Below, one piece after another: positions 8,138 to 16,596 of a stretch of 64,000 nucleotides of DNA (its first letter is position 1; each line of letters starts with the position of its first letter). This stretch comes from Streptomyces sp. ADI96-02 (GTDB taxonomy: Bacteria > Actinomycetota > Actinomycetes > Streptomycetales > Streptomycetaceae). Where the stretch lies: positions 400,212-464,211 of the forward strand of contig NZ_ML123034.1 in the NCBI RefSeq assembly GCF_003846185.1, written 5' to 3'. Below the pieces are notes generated by a model that was not told the DNA's origin, made no database searches, and saw only the letters and a program-made list of their open reading frames with translations. Both the position numbers and the translations under genes were made by a program.

Positions 8138-9073
8138 ATGCTGGTCTCCTTCGCGCTGCTGCTGCTCGGTGCACTGACCGCCCTGGTGACCCCGCGACTG
8201 ATGGCGCGTGCCCGGTGGCCGGAGCGCGAGCCGGTCGTGGCGCTGTGGGTGTGGCAGTGCGTGGTGGCCGGAGTGCTGGTCTCGTTCGCGCTGTCGATGA
8301 CGTTCAGCGCCGCTGCGGCCTGGCAGGCGGTGCGCGGCCATGTCTTCGCCCCCGCACCGCACGCCGTGGTCGAGGCGTACGCGCTCGCGGGCTACGGTCC
8401 GTGGTCGGCCGTCATCGCGGTGCTGCTGGCCCTGGGCGGACTGTGGAGCGGCGCGATGCTCGTCCGCGAGATCCGGCGGGCCCGGCGGCGGCGCCGGCTG
8501 CGCCGCGCCGAACTGCTGGTCCGCGCGCCGCTCCTGCCGGGAGAGGAGCCGGGCGCCGACCGGCTCGTCGTGCTGGAGGGCGAGCGCCCGGACGCCTGGT
8601 GGCTGCCGGGTGCCGCGCCCCGGCTCGTCATCACCACCGCGGCGCTGTCCCGGCTGAAGGGCCGTCAACTGGACGCGGTGCTCGCCCATGAACAGGGCCA
8701 CGCCCAGGCCCGGCACGACTGGCTGCTGCACTGCTCCTCGGCGCTGGCCGTCGGATTCCCGCAGGTTCCCGTCTTCGCCGCGTTCCGCGACGAGATGCAC
8801 CGGCTGGTCGAACTGGCCGCCGACGACGTGGCCTCGCGCCGCTTCGGCAGGCTCACGACGGCCCTCGCGCTCGTCGGACTCAACGAGGACCGGGGCGTCT
8901 TCGGCCCCTGTCCCCCGCCGGACGCCCAAGTGCCGCTCCGCGTCAACCGGTTGCTGACCCCGGCCGACCGGCTGACGGCCGGCCGCCGGCTGCGGCTGAC
9001 CGCCGCCGCCGCGCTGGTGCCGGTCGTACCGGTCGCGGTGGCCTTCGTGCCGGGGCTCAGGGCGCTCGGTTAG
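8138..9073 (+). CDS. M56 family zinc metallopeptidase, integral membrane
   Basis: This 311-residue protein resembles the BlaR1/MecR1 protease module. Membrane helices lie near 1-18, 36-58, 88-106 and 285-305. The zinc motif HEQGH (His184, Glu185, His188) precedes ELAADD, whose Glu226 is the likely third ligand. In this family the protease cleaves a cognate repressor of the BlaI type. No blaI lies beside it; the only BlaI-type gene in the window is 20 kb away next to its own broken M56 remnant. The function as an orphan protease is therefore unclear. Confidence 0.85.
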   Translation: MLVSFALLLLGALTALVTPRLMARARWPEREPVVALWVWQCVVAGVLVSFALSMTFSAAAAWQAVRGHVFAPAPHAVVEAYALAGYGPWSAVIAVLLALGGLWSGAMLVREIRRARRRRRLRRAELLVRAPLLPGEEPGADRLVVLEGERPDAWWLPGAAPRLVITTAALSRLKGRQLDAVLAHEQGHAQARHDWLLHCSSALAVGFPQVPVFAAFRDEMHRLVELAADDVASRRFGRLTTALALVGLNEDRGVFGPCPPPDAQVPLRVNRLLTPADRLTAGRRLRLTAAAALVPVVPVAVAFVPGLRALG

Positions 9074-9107
9074 GCACACGGCCCCGTCGTCCGCGAGGAT
9101 CGCCCCC

Positions 9108-9815
9108 ATGCACTCCCCCACATGCGCCCCGCCGGATCGTTCCTCCCGCCCCGGGCCCGCCCTGGTCGCCGGGGCCGTCACGAGCGGCCTGGCCCTCGTC
9201 CTGCTCGTCCTCGTCGTGGCCGAGTGGTCCCCGCTGATCGCCCTGGACCGGTCGGTCGCCGAGAGCCTGCACCGGCGCGCCGTGGCGGAGCCGGGGATGG
9301 TCCATGCCAACCGGGTGCTGACGGACTGGGTGTGGGACCCCTGGACGATGCGGGCCCTGATCGCCGCGGCCGTGATCACGCTGTGGTGGCGCGGAGCGCG
9401 GCACGCGGCCCTGTGGGTGGCGGGGGCGAGCCTGGTCTCCGTCCTCGTCCAGCAGGGGATGAAGGCGGCTGTGGGCCGTGAGCGCCCGCAGTGGCCCGAT
9501 CCGGTGGACTCGGCGAACTACGCGGCCTTCCCCTCGGGCCACGCCATGACGGCCGTCGTGAGCTGCGGCCTGCTCGTGTGGGTGCTGCGGCTGTGCGGAG
9601 CGGGCCGGCGGCTGTGGCGCGGAGCGGCGGCCGTGGCGGTGGTGTCGGGCGTCGGCGTGGGCGCGACCCGGCTGTACCTGGGCGTGCACTGGCTGACGGA
9701 CGTGGTGGCGGGTGTGCTGCTGGGCGTCGCCGTGGTGGCGTTCACCGTGGCCGGGTACACCGCCCGCCGGGCTCCGGTGGAGGCGGAGGCCGAGGCGGCG
9801 TCCCGGCGGGGCTGA
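9108..9815 (+). CDS. PAP2 superfamily phosphatase, membrane
   Basis: The 235-residue protein has about five membrane helices and the three phosphatidic-acid phosphatase motifs: KAAVGRERP at 119-127, PSGH at 142-145, and TRLYLGVHWLTD near 184-195 with the nucleophilic His. It should dephosphorylate lipid phosphates such as undecaprenyl diphosphate or phosphatidate on the outer membrane face. The motif 3 arginine follows Thr rather than the more usual Ser. It lies 34 bases after the M56 gene. Its 3' end abuts a decayed HAD gene. Confidence 0.85.
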   Translation: MHSPTCAPPDRSSRPGPALVAGAVTSGLALVLLVLVVAEWSPLIALDRSVAESLHRRAVAEPGMVHANRVLTDWVWDPWTMRALIAAAVITLWWRGARHAALWVAGASLVSVLVQQGMKAAVGRERPQWPDPVDSANYAAFPSGHAMTAVVSCGLLVWVLRLCGAGRRLWRGAAAVAVVSGVGVGATRLYLGVHWLTDVVAGVLLGVAVVAFTVAGYTARRAPVEAEAEAASRRG

Positions 9816-9832
9816 GCGGCGACGGCGTCCCG

Positions 9833-10156
9833 CTCCGCCCGGTGCGCTTTTGCGCGCACCGGCTGGACGGGCTCGTCGACGGCTGCGCGCTGTCGTACGC
9901 GCACGGGCTCCAGAAGCCGGACGCGCGGCTGTTCCGCGCCGCCTGCGCCCTGATCGGGCGGGACCCGGCCGAGGTGGTGATGGTGGGTGACGACCGTCAC
10001 GCGGACGCCGGAGCGGCGGCCGTCGGGTGCGAGGTCGGGTTCGTGGAGCATCTGCCGGTGGGGCGGCGGCCGGACGGGCTGCGGTCGCTGGGGCTGGGTG
10101 CCGGGCGGACGCGGCGGTGCGTCCACGACTGCGGCCGGAGTGTGAGGAAGGTGTGA
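9833..10156 (+). pseudogene. 3' remnant of a HAD-family hydrolase gene
   Basis: The frame ending at 10156 encodes the C-terminal half of a HAD phosphatase: LSYAHGLQKPDARLF (motif III Lys), then VVMVGDDRHADAGAAAVG (motif IV Asp pair) and VEHLPVGRRPDGL. The N-terminal half with the DxDGT nucleophile motif is absent; similarity begins abruptly about 18 bases after the PAP2 stop. The segment just after the breakpoint is irregular. No start codon with an RBS precedes it. I read it as a truncated gene left by a deletion. Confidence 0.7.
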
Positions 10157-10200
10157 GGGAAATCCCGTTCCGAAAGGGGTTCCGGGCCGGATCGGGGCCT

Positions 10201-10206
10201 TAGCCT
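10201..10206 (+). promoter_or_regulatory. -10 box of a leaderless promoter for the 59-aa protein
   Basis: TAGCCT ends 7 bases before the ATG at 10214, with no RBS between, matching Streptomyces leaderless promoters. Confidence 0.55.
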
Positions 10207-10213
10207 GGTAGGC

Positions 10214-10393
10214 ATGTCCCCTAGCCCTTCGTCGTCCGTTTCCGTGCGTTCCGCGACCGAGGTCAACGCGGAGATCCGCGACCTCTGGCAGCGCTCGGGC
10301 GGTTACCTGTCCCCGCAGGACGAGGCGGACTACCAGCGCCTGCTGGTGGAGTGGGCGGCGGCGACCGGCGGCAACGACCGAAGCGCCGCCTGA
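10214..10393 (+). CDS. small conserved hypothetical protein, 59 aa
   Basis: This short frame encodes MSPSPSSSVS followed by an amphipathic acidic region containing EIRDLWQRSGGYL, SPQDEADYQRLL and VEWAAATGG. Small proteins of this pattern are familiar from Streptomyces genomes, but I know no function. There is no signal peptide or membrane segment. Codon bias is typical, with GC at third positions, and a -10 box stands at leaderless distance. It is followed by 344 bases without another gene. Confidence 0.65.
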   Translation: MSPSPSSSVSVRSATEVNAEIRDLWQRSGGYLSPQDEADYQRLLVEWAAATGGNDRSAA

Positions 10394-10636
10394 GCCCTGG
10401 GCCCGCCTCGCCCGTCCGCGCCCGGAGAACCTCGGCGCGCGTGGAACGCACCCGATTCCGGCGATCCCCCGCGTCGCCGGAATCCAGGCGCGTCCCCGCG
10501 GCCGTGCCTCGGGAACGGCCGCGGACCGCGCCGGGGACGGCAGATGCGGAATCCGCCGACGCAGAGATACAGCATGTCCCCACCCGGCTGATCGGTCAAT
10601 GAATATTCGGACCGCCGCCGTCCGCGGGCCACGCGC

Positions 10637-10687
10637 GGAGGCCGGCGTGCGCCGGGCGGGGCGTCCGCCCGGCGCACGCCGGCCTCC
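10637..10687. terminator. 23-bp perfect hairpin terminator
   Basis: Arms 10637-10659 and 10665-10687 are exactly complementary over 23 bases with a 5-base loop. It lies 50 bases beyond the stop of the minus-strand LVIVD gene and also downstream of the 59-aa gene, so it can serve both. The rest of the 10394-10737 gap holds no gene I can support. Confidence 0.85.
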
Positions 10688-10737
10688 TGGTGCGGTCCTG
10701 GCGCGGAACCGACGGGAGCTGCCGGTCCGTCCCGGGG

Positions 10738-12228
10738 TCAGTTGTCGAAGTACTCCGGTTGCGTCTGCACGTTGAGCTCGTCCAGGCGGATCCGCTTCGC
10801 CGGGTCGGTGCGCCGGTCGTCGAGCTTCAGTACGTCGAAGCCCTTGGCGATGTCGTTGGAGTAGATGTGGCCGTTGTAGTAGTACGACGACCACGGGCCC
10901 GCCGTGGTGACGCCGTCGAGCGTGACCGGGCCGCGTTCGAAGAAGGCGATCTCCTCGGGCTTGGCGGAGTCGGTGAAGTCCCAGACGGAGATGCCGCCCT
11001 GGTACCACGCCTGGACCATCACGTCACGGCCCTTCACCGGGATGATCGAGCCGTTGTGGGCGACGCAGACCTCGACGTCGGCCTGGTGGCGGTCGATCTT
11101 GAAGTAGCTGCGGAAGACGAGCTTGCGCTGGTCGCCCTCGCCCACGATGTCGTAGATGCCGTCGGCCCCGCGCTTGGGACCGATCCGCTCGTTGCAGGTG
11201 GCCGCGCCGCCGCCGCCGAGCTCGTCGGTGAAGACGACCTTGTCCGCGTCCTGGTTGAACGTCGCCGAGTGCCAGAAGGCGAAGTTCACGTTGTCCTGGA
11301 CCCGGTCGATGATCCGGGGCCGTTCCGGGTCCTCGATGGAGAAGAGCAGTCCGTCGCCCATGCAGGCGCCGGCGGCCAGGTCCTTGGACGGCAGCACCGT
11401 GATGTCGTGGCAGCCCGTCGTCTTGGTGACGCCCGGGTTCTGGGGCGCGCCCGGGTTGCCGCCGTCCGGGAAGAGCACCGGGAAGTTCACGATCCGGGCC
11501 TTCTGCGGCGCCTTGACCGGCACCTTGATGATGGAGATCCCGTCGTGCGGAGGCCGGCAGTCGGGGAAGGTGTCGCTCGGGGAGTACGAGGACACGTAGA
11601 CGTAGACGTTCTTGCCCTCGGGCACCAGCGTGTGGGTGTGCGAGCCGCAGGCGGTCTCCACGGCGGCGATGTACTTCGGCCGCCGCTTGTCGCTGATGTC
11701 GAAGATCTTGATGCCCTCCCACGAGGACTTCTCCGTGGCCGGCTGCGTGGTGCTGGAGCAGGAGTCGTCGCTGCGCGAGGAGTCGGTGGACAGGAACAGC
11801 AGGTTCCCGGAGACCGAGATGTCGTTCTGCGAGCCGGGGCAGAGGACCTCGGCGACGGTCCGCGGCTTCTTCGGCTTGCTGATGTCGAAGATCACGAAGC
11901 CGTCGTAGTTGCCGGTGAAGGCGTAGTCGCCCTGGAAGGCGAGGTCCGTGTTGGTGCCCTTGAGGGCGCCCTTGGGGACGTTCGTCAGGTGCTTGATGTT
12001 CTGGCTGTGGACGATCTCGTCCACACCCGGTATGTCACCGCTCCTGATCGCCTCCCTCGCCTCGGCCTGCTGGCTGGTGGTGACGGATTCGCTTCGGTCC
12101 GGGGCGTCTCCCGGGTCGGGCGTCGCGGCCGCGGTGGTGGCCGTGAGCAGCGTGGCGAGGAGTCCGGCCGCGGCTGCAACCGCGCCCAGACGTCTGCGCC
12201 GCACGCGGGTGGTGTGCAACGAGGTCAC
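10738..12228 (-). CDS. secreted LVIVD repeat-containing protein
   Basis: The 496-residue exported protein has an N-terminal signal peptide: basic residues RVRRRR, then a hydrophobic core near 15-35 ending in ATAAA. The rest is a beta-propeller-like series of LVIVD-type repeats, with recurring FVIFDISKPKKP, IKIFDISDKRRP and ISVWDFTDSAKP. No catalytic motif is visible. It contains several cysteines and the motifs SHTHTL and CHDITVL. The GTG at 12228 follows AGGGAGGA at 5 bases and starts a proper signal peptide. The divergent neighbour encodes a DUF305 lipoprotein, a pairing I recall from other Streptomyces. Confidence 0.85.
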   Translation of the reverse strand: MTSLHTTRVRRRRLGAVAAAAGLLATLLTATTAAATPDPGDAPDRSESVTTSQQAEAREAIRSGDIPGVDEIVHSQNIKHLTNVPKGALKGTNTDLAFQGDYAFTGNYDGFVIFDISKPKKPRTVAEVLCPGSQNDISVSGNLLFLSTDSSRSDDSCSSTTQPATEKSSWEGIKIFDISDKRRPKYIAAVETACGSHTHTLVPEGKNVYVYVSSYSPSDTFPDCRPPHDGISIIKVPVKAPQKARIVNFPVLFPDGGNPGAPQNPGVTKTTGCHDITVLPSKDLAAGACMGDGLLFSIEDPERPRIIDRVQDNVNFAFWHSATFNQDADKVVFTDELGGGGAATCNERIGPKRGADGIYDIVGEGDQRKLVFRSYFKIDRHQADVEVCVAHNGSIIPVKGRDVMVQAWYQGGISVWDFTDSAKPEEIAFFERGPVTLDGVTTAGPWSSYYYNGHIYSNDIAKGFDVLKLDDRRTDPAKRIRLDELNVQTQPEYFDN

Positions 12229-12416
12229 TGCGTCCTCCCTTGTCTCCGTTCGGGATCGAACGGTTCGCGGACCCCGGCAGTATCGTCCCTCCCATGTACA
12301 CATCAACAGATGGCAACAGAGACGTAATAAAAGTTTCTGATCTTCTGTCTGCGGAAGCGTGCAAGGGTTGTCCTCGGAACGGATCGCAACACACCCATGT
12401 GGCACAGGAGGTCGCC

Positions 12417-13082
12417 GTGTTGATTCACCGCCGGTCCGGTCGGCTGCGCGCAACCGCCCTCGCGGCGGCGGCGGTTGCCGTACTCGCCCTGGGAGGCTGC
12501 GACTCGGGCGGCGGGGACGCGAAGCCGAGGGCGGCCGAGGACACGGGGCCGGGGGTGGTGGCGCCGGGCAGACCGGGTGAACCCGCGCGGACGCTGACGG
12601 CCGAGGAGGCCGCCGAGGAGGCCGGCCGTGACACCGCCAACTCGGCCGACTTCCGCTACGCGCGGATGATGATCGCCCATCACGGGCAGGCGCTCGTGAT
12701 GACCGATCTCGTCCCCGACCGCGCCTCGGACGCCGCGGTCAAGCGCCTCGCGGAACGCATATCCGCGGGCCAGAGGCCGGAGATCGGCGCCATGGAGGGG
12801 TGGCTGCAGAGGAACGACCGGGGCCGCGCCGAGGAGTCCCACGACCACGGGACCATGCCGGGCATGGCGACCGAGGCGCAGCTGGAGGAGTTGCGCGCGG
12901 CCGAGGGCAAGGCGTTCGACGAGCTCTTCCTGAAGCTGATGATCACCCACCACCAGGGAGCGATCACGATGGCGACGGAAGCGCTCTCCGACGGCAACGA
13001 CGTGATCGTCGAGGAGATGGCGAGCGACGTCGTGGCCCAGCAGACGGTGGAGATCGACCGGATGCGCGGGCTGATGACCTGA
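12417..13082 (+). CDS. DUF305 domain lipoprotein
   Basis: This 221-residue lipoprotein has a signal sequence ending in the lipobox LGGC, with lipidated Cys28. Two paired-histidine motifs, MMIAHHGQAL and LMITHHQGAI, define the ferritin-like helical DUF305 fold, and a His-rich DHGTMPGM lies between them. Copper or other metal binding at the cell surface is plausible, but the role is not settled. The GTG at 12417 lies 6 bases after AGGAGG. It is divergent from the LVIVD gene, and the shared 188-base gap has an unusually AT-rich part (12295-12350) likely containing both promoters. Confidence 0.85.
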   Translation: MLIHRRSGRLRATALAAAAVAVLALGGCDSGGGDAKPRAAEDTGPGVVAPGRPGEPARTLTAEEAAEEAGRDTANSADFRYARMMIAHHGQALVMTDLVPDRASDAAVKRLAERISAGQRPEIGAMEGWLQRNDRGRAEESHDHGTMPGMATEAQLEELRAAEGKAFDELFLKLMITHHQGAITMATEALSDGNDVIVEEMASDVVAQQTVEIDRMRGLMT

Positions 13083-13148
13083 GCCCGTCGCGGCCCGTAT
13101 CCCGCCGCGCGGTGCGATGCTGGAAGCACCCTGCGGAAGAGGTGCGCC

Positions 13149-14510
13149 GTGCTCCGTGTCGCCGTCGTCGGTTCCGGACCCAGCGGGGTCTACACCGCCC
13201 AGGCCCTGCTGCGGCAGCCCGGGATACGCGTCCACGTGCTGGACCGGCTGCCCGCCCCGTACGGGCTCGTGAGGTACGGGGTGGCGCCCGACCACGAGAA
13301 GATCAAATCGCTCCAGAACAGCCTGCGGGCCGTCCTGGAGGACGAGCGGGTCACCTTCGTCGGCAACGTCCCGGTCGGCGGAGCGGACGGCGTCGGACCG
13401 GCCCGTCTCGCGGAGCTCTACCACGCGGTCGTCTACTGCGTCGGCGCGGCGGCCGACCGTCCGCTGTCGGTGCCCGGCGAGGATCTGCCCGGAAGCTACT
13501 CCGCCACCCGGTTCGTCTCCTGGTACAGCGCGCACCCGGACATCGCCGCCGACGACTTCGCGCTGGAGGCGCGCTCGGCCGTGGTGATCGGGGTGGGCAA
13601 CGTCGCGGTCGACGTCGCGCGGATCCTGGCGCGCGGAGCGGACGAGCTGCGGGCCACCGACGTCCCCCGGCACGCGCTCACGGCGCTGGCCGGCAGCCGG
13701 GTGCGCGAGGTGTGCGTCGCGGGCCGGCGCGGCCCGTCCCAGGCGCGGTTCACCACGAAGGAACTGCGGGAGCTGGGAGCGCTGCCCGGCGCGCGGATGC
13801 TGGTGGACCCGGCGGAACTGGCGCTCGATCCGGCGTACGCGGGCGTGCCCGGAGCGGCGCCGCTGCCGGCCGCGGTGCGGCGGAACCTGGACGTGCTGCG
13901 CGCCTGGTCGCGGCCGGCCGCGCCGCCCGGACCGGCCCCGGAGCGCCGCATCGCCCTGCGTTTCTTCCTCCGTCCGGTCGAGCTGCTGGAGCGGGGCGGC
14001 CGGGTGGCGGGGGTGCGGTTCGCGCGGACCGCTCCGGACGGCTCCGGCGGCGTGCGGGACACCGGGGTGTACGAGGACGTCGAGGCGCAGCTGGTGCTGC
14101 GGGCCGTCGGCTACCGAGGGGTGCCGCTGCCCGGCCTGCCGTTCGACCCGGCGCGCGGGACGGTGCCGCACCGGGCCGGGCGGGTGCTGCGGGACGGCGT
14201 GCCCTCCGCCGGCGAGTACGTGGCGGGGTGGATCAAGCGCGGGCCGACCGGTGTGATCGGTTCGAACCGGTCGTGCGCGAAGGAGACGGTCGACTCGCTG
14301 ATCGAGGACGCGCCCCTGCTCGCGCGTCGGGGCGCGGCGTCCGATCCGCTCGCCGTGCTGCGCGGCTGGGGGCTGCGCCCGGTGGAGTGGGACGGCTGGC
14401 TGTCGATCGAACGGGCGGAGGCGGCCCTGGGGCGTTCGCTCGGGCGGGGCCCGGTGAAGATCCACGACTGGCCGGGGCTGCTGGCGGCGGCGCGCGGCGG
14501 GAGCCGCTGA
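13149..14510 (+). CDS. FprA-like ferredoxin-NADP+ reductase (adrenodoxin reductase type)
   Basis: The 453-residue flavoprotein has an N-terminal FAD loop (VVGSGPSG, 6-13) and YGLVRYGVAPDH at 37-48, which is diagnostic of adrenodoxin-reductase-like enzymes. A second Rossmann loop, VIGVGNVAVDVAR, near 144-156 binds NADP, followed by the signature GRRGPSQARFT. GWIKRGPTGVIGSN near the C-terminus closes the FAD site. It transfers electrons between NADPH and ferredoxin, for example for cytochromes P450. The start is a GTG with GGAAGAGG upstream. No P450 or ferredoxin gene is nearby. Confidence 0.9.
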   Translation: MLRVAVVGSGPSGVYTAQALLRQPGIRVHVLDRLPAPYGLVRYGVAPDHEKIKSLQNSLRAVLEDERVTFVGNVPVGGADGVGPARLAELYHAVVYCVGAAADRPLSVPGEDLPGSYSATRFVSWYSAHPDIAADDFALEARSAVVIGVGNVAVDVARILARGADELRATDVPRHALTALAGSRVREVCVAGRRGPSQARFTTKELRELGALPGARMLVDPAELALDPAYAGVPGAAPLPAAVRRNLDVLRAWSRPAAPPGPAPERRIALRFFLRPVELLERGGRVAGVRFARTAPDGSGGVRDTGVYEDVEAQLVLRAVGYRGVPLPGLPFDPARGTVPHRAGRVLRDGVPSAGEYVAGWIKRGPTGVIGSNRSCAKETVDSLIEDAPLLARRGAASDPLAVLRGWGLRPVEWDGWLSIERAEAALGRSLGRGPVKIHDWPGLLAAARGGSR

Positions 14511-14549
14511 ACGGCGGCCGGGCCGCGGTCGCACGGCGGCGTCCGGCGG

Positions 14550-15278
14550 TCACTTCCGGGCAGCCACCACGAGGCGGGCGCGGGGGCTGCCGTCGGGACG
14601 CCACCCCAGTTCGGCCAGGGGCGGCAGCCGCACGGCGAAGCCCGTACGGGTCAGGTCGTCCAGGACGTCGGGGAGGCGGAAGGTGCGGTAGTACATGATG
14701 AACTCCGGGTGCCACAGCGCGTTGCGCACCCGCATGGCCGCGTCGAAGCCGAGGAACGACCAGTAGGCGCGCGAGCCGACGGGGGGAGGCGCGCCGATCG
14801 GGAAGGCGAACAGGCCGCCCGGTCGCAGCGCCCCGTGCACCTCGGCGAAGAGGCCGGGGCGCTCCCGGGGCAGGAAGTGGCCGAACGCGCCGAAGCTCAG
14901 GGCGAGGTCGAAGGACGGCCGGAACGGGAGCGCTCGGGCGTCGGCCCGCACCCAGTGGACCGCGGGCCCGTCGCCGGCGGGCGGGTGCACGGTCCGGGCG
15001 CGCGCGAGCATGCCCGCGCTGAAGTCGACGCCGGTGACGTGTTCGCGGCACACCGTGCGCAGCACGTCCATCCCCGCGCCGGTTCCGCAGCACACGTCGA
15101 GCCCGGCGGCGAAGGGGCCGAGCGGGGCGAGCGCCCGGGTGACGGCGTCGAGCACGCGGTCCGGCGTCCGGTAGGGCGTGCGGTCGAACTTCGGGGCGAG
15201 CAGGTCGTATCCGCGCTCGGTCGAGGAGAGCGCCTGGACGGCGAGTTCGCGCACGGTGGGGCCCTGTTCGGTGAACAT
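14550..15278 (-). CDS. class I SAM-dependent methyltransferase
   Basis: The 242-residue protein has the SAM-binding glycine loop LDVCCGTGAGMD near 60-71, VTGVDFSAGML (acidic post-II loop) and VRADARALPF (motif II). Downstream, LRPGGLFAFP is the post-III strand. The substrate cannot be inferred; small-molecule methylation is likely. It appears to be expressed from its own leaderless promoter: the -10 box is 7 bases before the ATG. It converges on the FprA-like gene with a 39-base gap. Confidence 0.85.
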   Translation of the reverse strand: MFTEQGPTVRELAVQALSSTERGYDLLAPKFDRTPYRTPDRVLDAVTRALAPLGPFAAGLDVCCGTGAGMDVLRTVCREHVTGVDFSAGMLARARTVHPPAGDGPAVHWVRADARALPFRPSFDLALSFGAFGHFLPRERPGLFAEVHGALRPGGLFAFPIGAPPPVGSRAYWSFLGFDAAMRVRNALWHPEFIMYYRTFRLPDVLDDLTRTGFAVRLPPLAELGWRPDGSPRARLVVAARK

Positions 15279-15285
15279 CGCGGCC

Positions 15286-15291
15286 AGCCTA
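15286..15291 (-). promoter_or_regulatory. -10 box of a leaderless promoter for the methyltransferase gene
   Basis: On the minus strand, TAGGCT ends 7 bases before the ATG at 15278 with no RBS between. Confidence 0.5.
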
Positions 15292-15307
15292 CCGGCGTGG
15301 GAGCGCC

Positions 15308-15346
15308 CCCGCGGGCCCCGGGCCGTGAACGGCCGGAGCCCGCGGG
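15308..15346 (-). terminator. hairpin after the Old Yellow Enzyme gene
   Basis: The outer arms CCCGCGGGC (15308-15316) and GCCCGCGGG (15338-15346) pair perfectly, and an inner GGCCGT/ACGGCC stem lies within. It begins 6 bases beyond the OYE stop and ends before the methyltransferase promoter, insulating the two tandem minus-strand genes. Confidence 0.65.
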
Positions 15347-15352
15347 CGGGCG

Positions 15353-16459
15353 TCAGAGGGCGCGGCCGTACTGCTGGGGTACGGGGACCTCGCCGCCGAG
15401 CTCGCGTGCGGCGTCCCGGACGAAGTACGGGGTGCGCAGCAGCTCCCGGCCGAGCAGGACGGCGTCGGCGCGGCCGTCGGCGACGATCTTCTCGGCCTGT
15501 ACGGGGTCGGTGATGAGCCCGACGGCGGCCACGGCGAGTCCCGCCTCGGTGCGCACCCGCTCGGCGAAGGGCACCTGGTAGCCGGGGCCGACGGGGATGT
15601 CCACGTCCGGCGCGAGGCCGCCGGTGGAGACGTCCAGCAGGTCGACGCCGTGCGCGCGCAGCTCGCGGGCGAGGCGGACGGTGTCGTCACCGGTCCAGCC
15701 GGTGCGCTCGTCCGCCCCGTTCTCGGTGAGCCAGTCGGTGGCCGAGACGCGGAAGAACAGCGGCAGGTCCTCGGGCCAGACCGCGCGGACCGCGTCCACG
15801 ACCTCCAGGGCGAGGCGGATGCGGTTCTCGAAGGATCCGCCGTACTCGTCGGTGCGGCGGTTGCTGTGCGGCGAGAGGAACTGGCCGATCAGATAGCCGT
15901 GGGCGCCGTGGATCTCGGCGACCTGGAAGCCGGCGGCCAGGGCGCGGCGGGCGGCGTCGGCGAACTGCCGCACCACTTCGGCTATCTGCTCGGTCGTCAG
16001 CTCGGCGGGGAGCGGGTCGCCGTCGGCGAACGGGAGCGGGCTCGGGGCGACGGTCGGCCAGCCCTCGGACCCGGCTCCGTCGGCCTCCAGCGGACCGCCG
16101 CCGCGCCAGGGCCGGTCGGTGGACGCCTTGCGGCCGGCGTGGGCGAGCTGGATGCCCGCAACGGTCCCCCGGTCGGCCAGGAAGCCGGTGATACGGCGCA
16201 GCGCTTCCACCTGGCGGTCGTTCCAGATGCCGAGGTCGGCGGGGCTGATGCGGCCCTCGGGGCTGACGGCCGTGGCCTCCAGCAGGATGAGGCCGGTGCC
16301 TCCGGTGGCGCGGGACGCGTAGTGCTGGAAGTGCCAGTCGCCCGCGACGCCGGTGTCCGGTCCGTGGGCGTCCGCGCTGTACTGGCACATGGGAGCCATC
16401 CAGACACGGTTGGGGACGGTCAGCGACCGCAGCACATAGGGATCGAAAAGGACACTCAC
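15353..16459 (-). CDS. NADH:flavin oxidoreductase, Old Yellow Enzyme family (YqjM-like)
   Basis: The 368-residue FMN TIM-barrel enzyme starts FDPYVLRSLTVPNRV and carries MAPMCQYS, whose Cys near 26 is typical of the thermophilic-like YqjM class. HGAHGYLIGQFLSPHSNRRTD holds the substrate-binding His pair and a Tyr. VGLITDPVQAEKI and ADAVLLGRELL form the phosphate site. It reduces activated C=C bonds with NAD(P)H. The GTG at 16459 (VSVLFDPY) has GGAG upstream; the longer frame to 16501 lacks an RBS. A dyad-rich region lies immediately upstream. Confidence 0.9.
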   Translation of the reverse strand: MSVLFDPYVLRSLTVPNRVWMAPMCQYSADAHGPDTGVAGDWHFQHYASRATGGTGLILLEATAVSPEGRISPADLGIWNDRQVEALRRITGFLADRGTVAGIQLAHAGRKASTDRPWRGGGPLEADGAGSEGWPTVAPSPLPFADGDPLPAELTTEQIAEVVRQFADAARRALAAGFQVAEIHGAHGYLIGQFLSPHSNRRTDEYGGSFENRIRLALEVVDAVRAVWPEDLPLFFRVSATDWLTENGADERTGWTGDDTVRLARELRAHGVDLLDVSTGGLAPDVDIPVGPGYQVPFAERVRTEAGLAVAAVGLITDPVQAEKIVADGRADAVLLGRELLRTPYFVRDAARELGGEVPVPQQYGRAL

Positions 16460-16543
16460 GCCGGACTCCGTTTCAGCTGGTGCGGACGGACCGCTGGGCA
16501 CGGGCGGTCGGTCGACCGCTCACTGGTGCGATGAACACCGTAC

Positions 16544-16576
16544 TACGACAATCGTCGAAATACGATAGCCGTCGTA
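16544..16576. promoter_or_regulatory. dyad-rich operator candidate upstream of the OYE gene
   Basis: TACGAC (16544-16549) and GTCGTA (16571-16576) form the outer arms. Within lie CGAC-AATC-GTCG (16546-16557) and ATCGT-N6-ACGAT. The local AT content is higher than the surroundings. This is a likely regulator site overlapping the OYE promoter, but no regulator gene is adjacent, so the binding protein is unknown. Confidence 0.45.
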
Positions 16577-16596
16577 CGACCAGCCGTCGGCGGGCG

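Noticed and set aside
8138..9073. M56 peptidase at 8138 as certain partner of BlaI at 29238
   Set aside because: The genes are 20 kb apart and the BlaI gene has its own broken M56 neighbour. Cross-talk is only a possibility noted in the findings.
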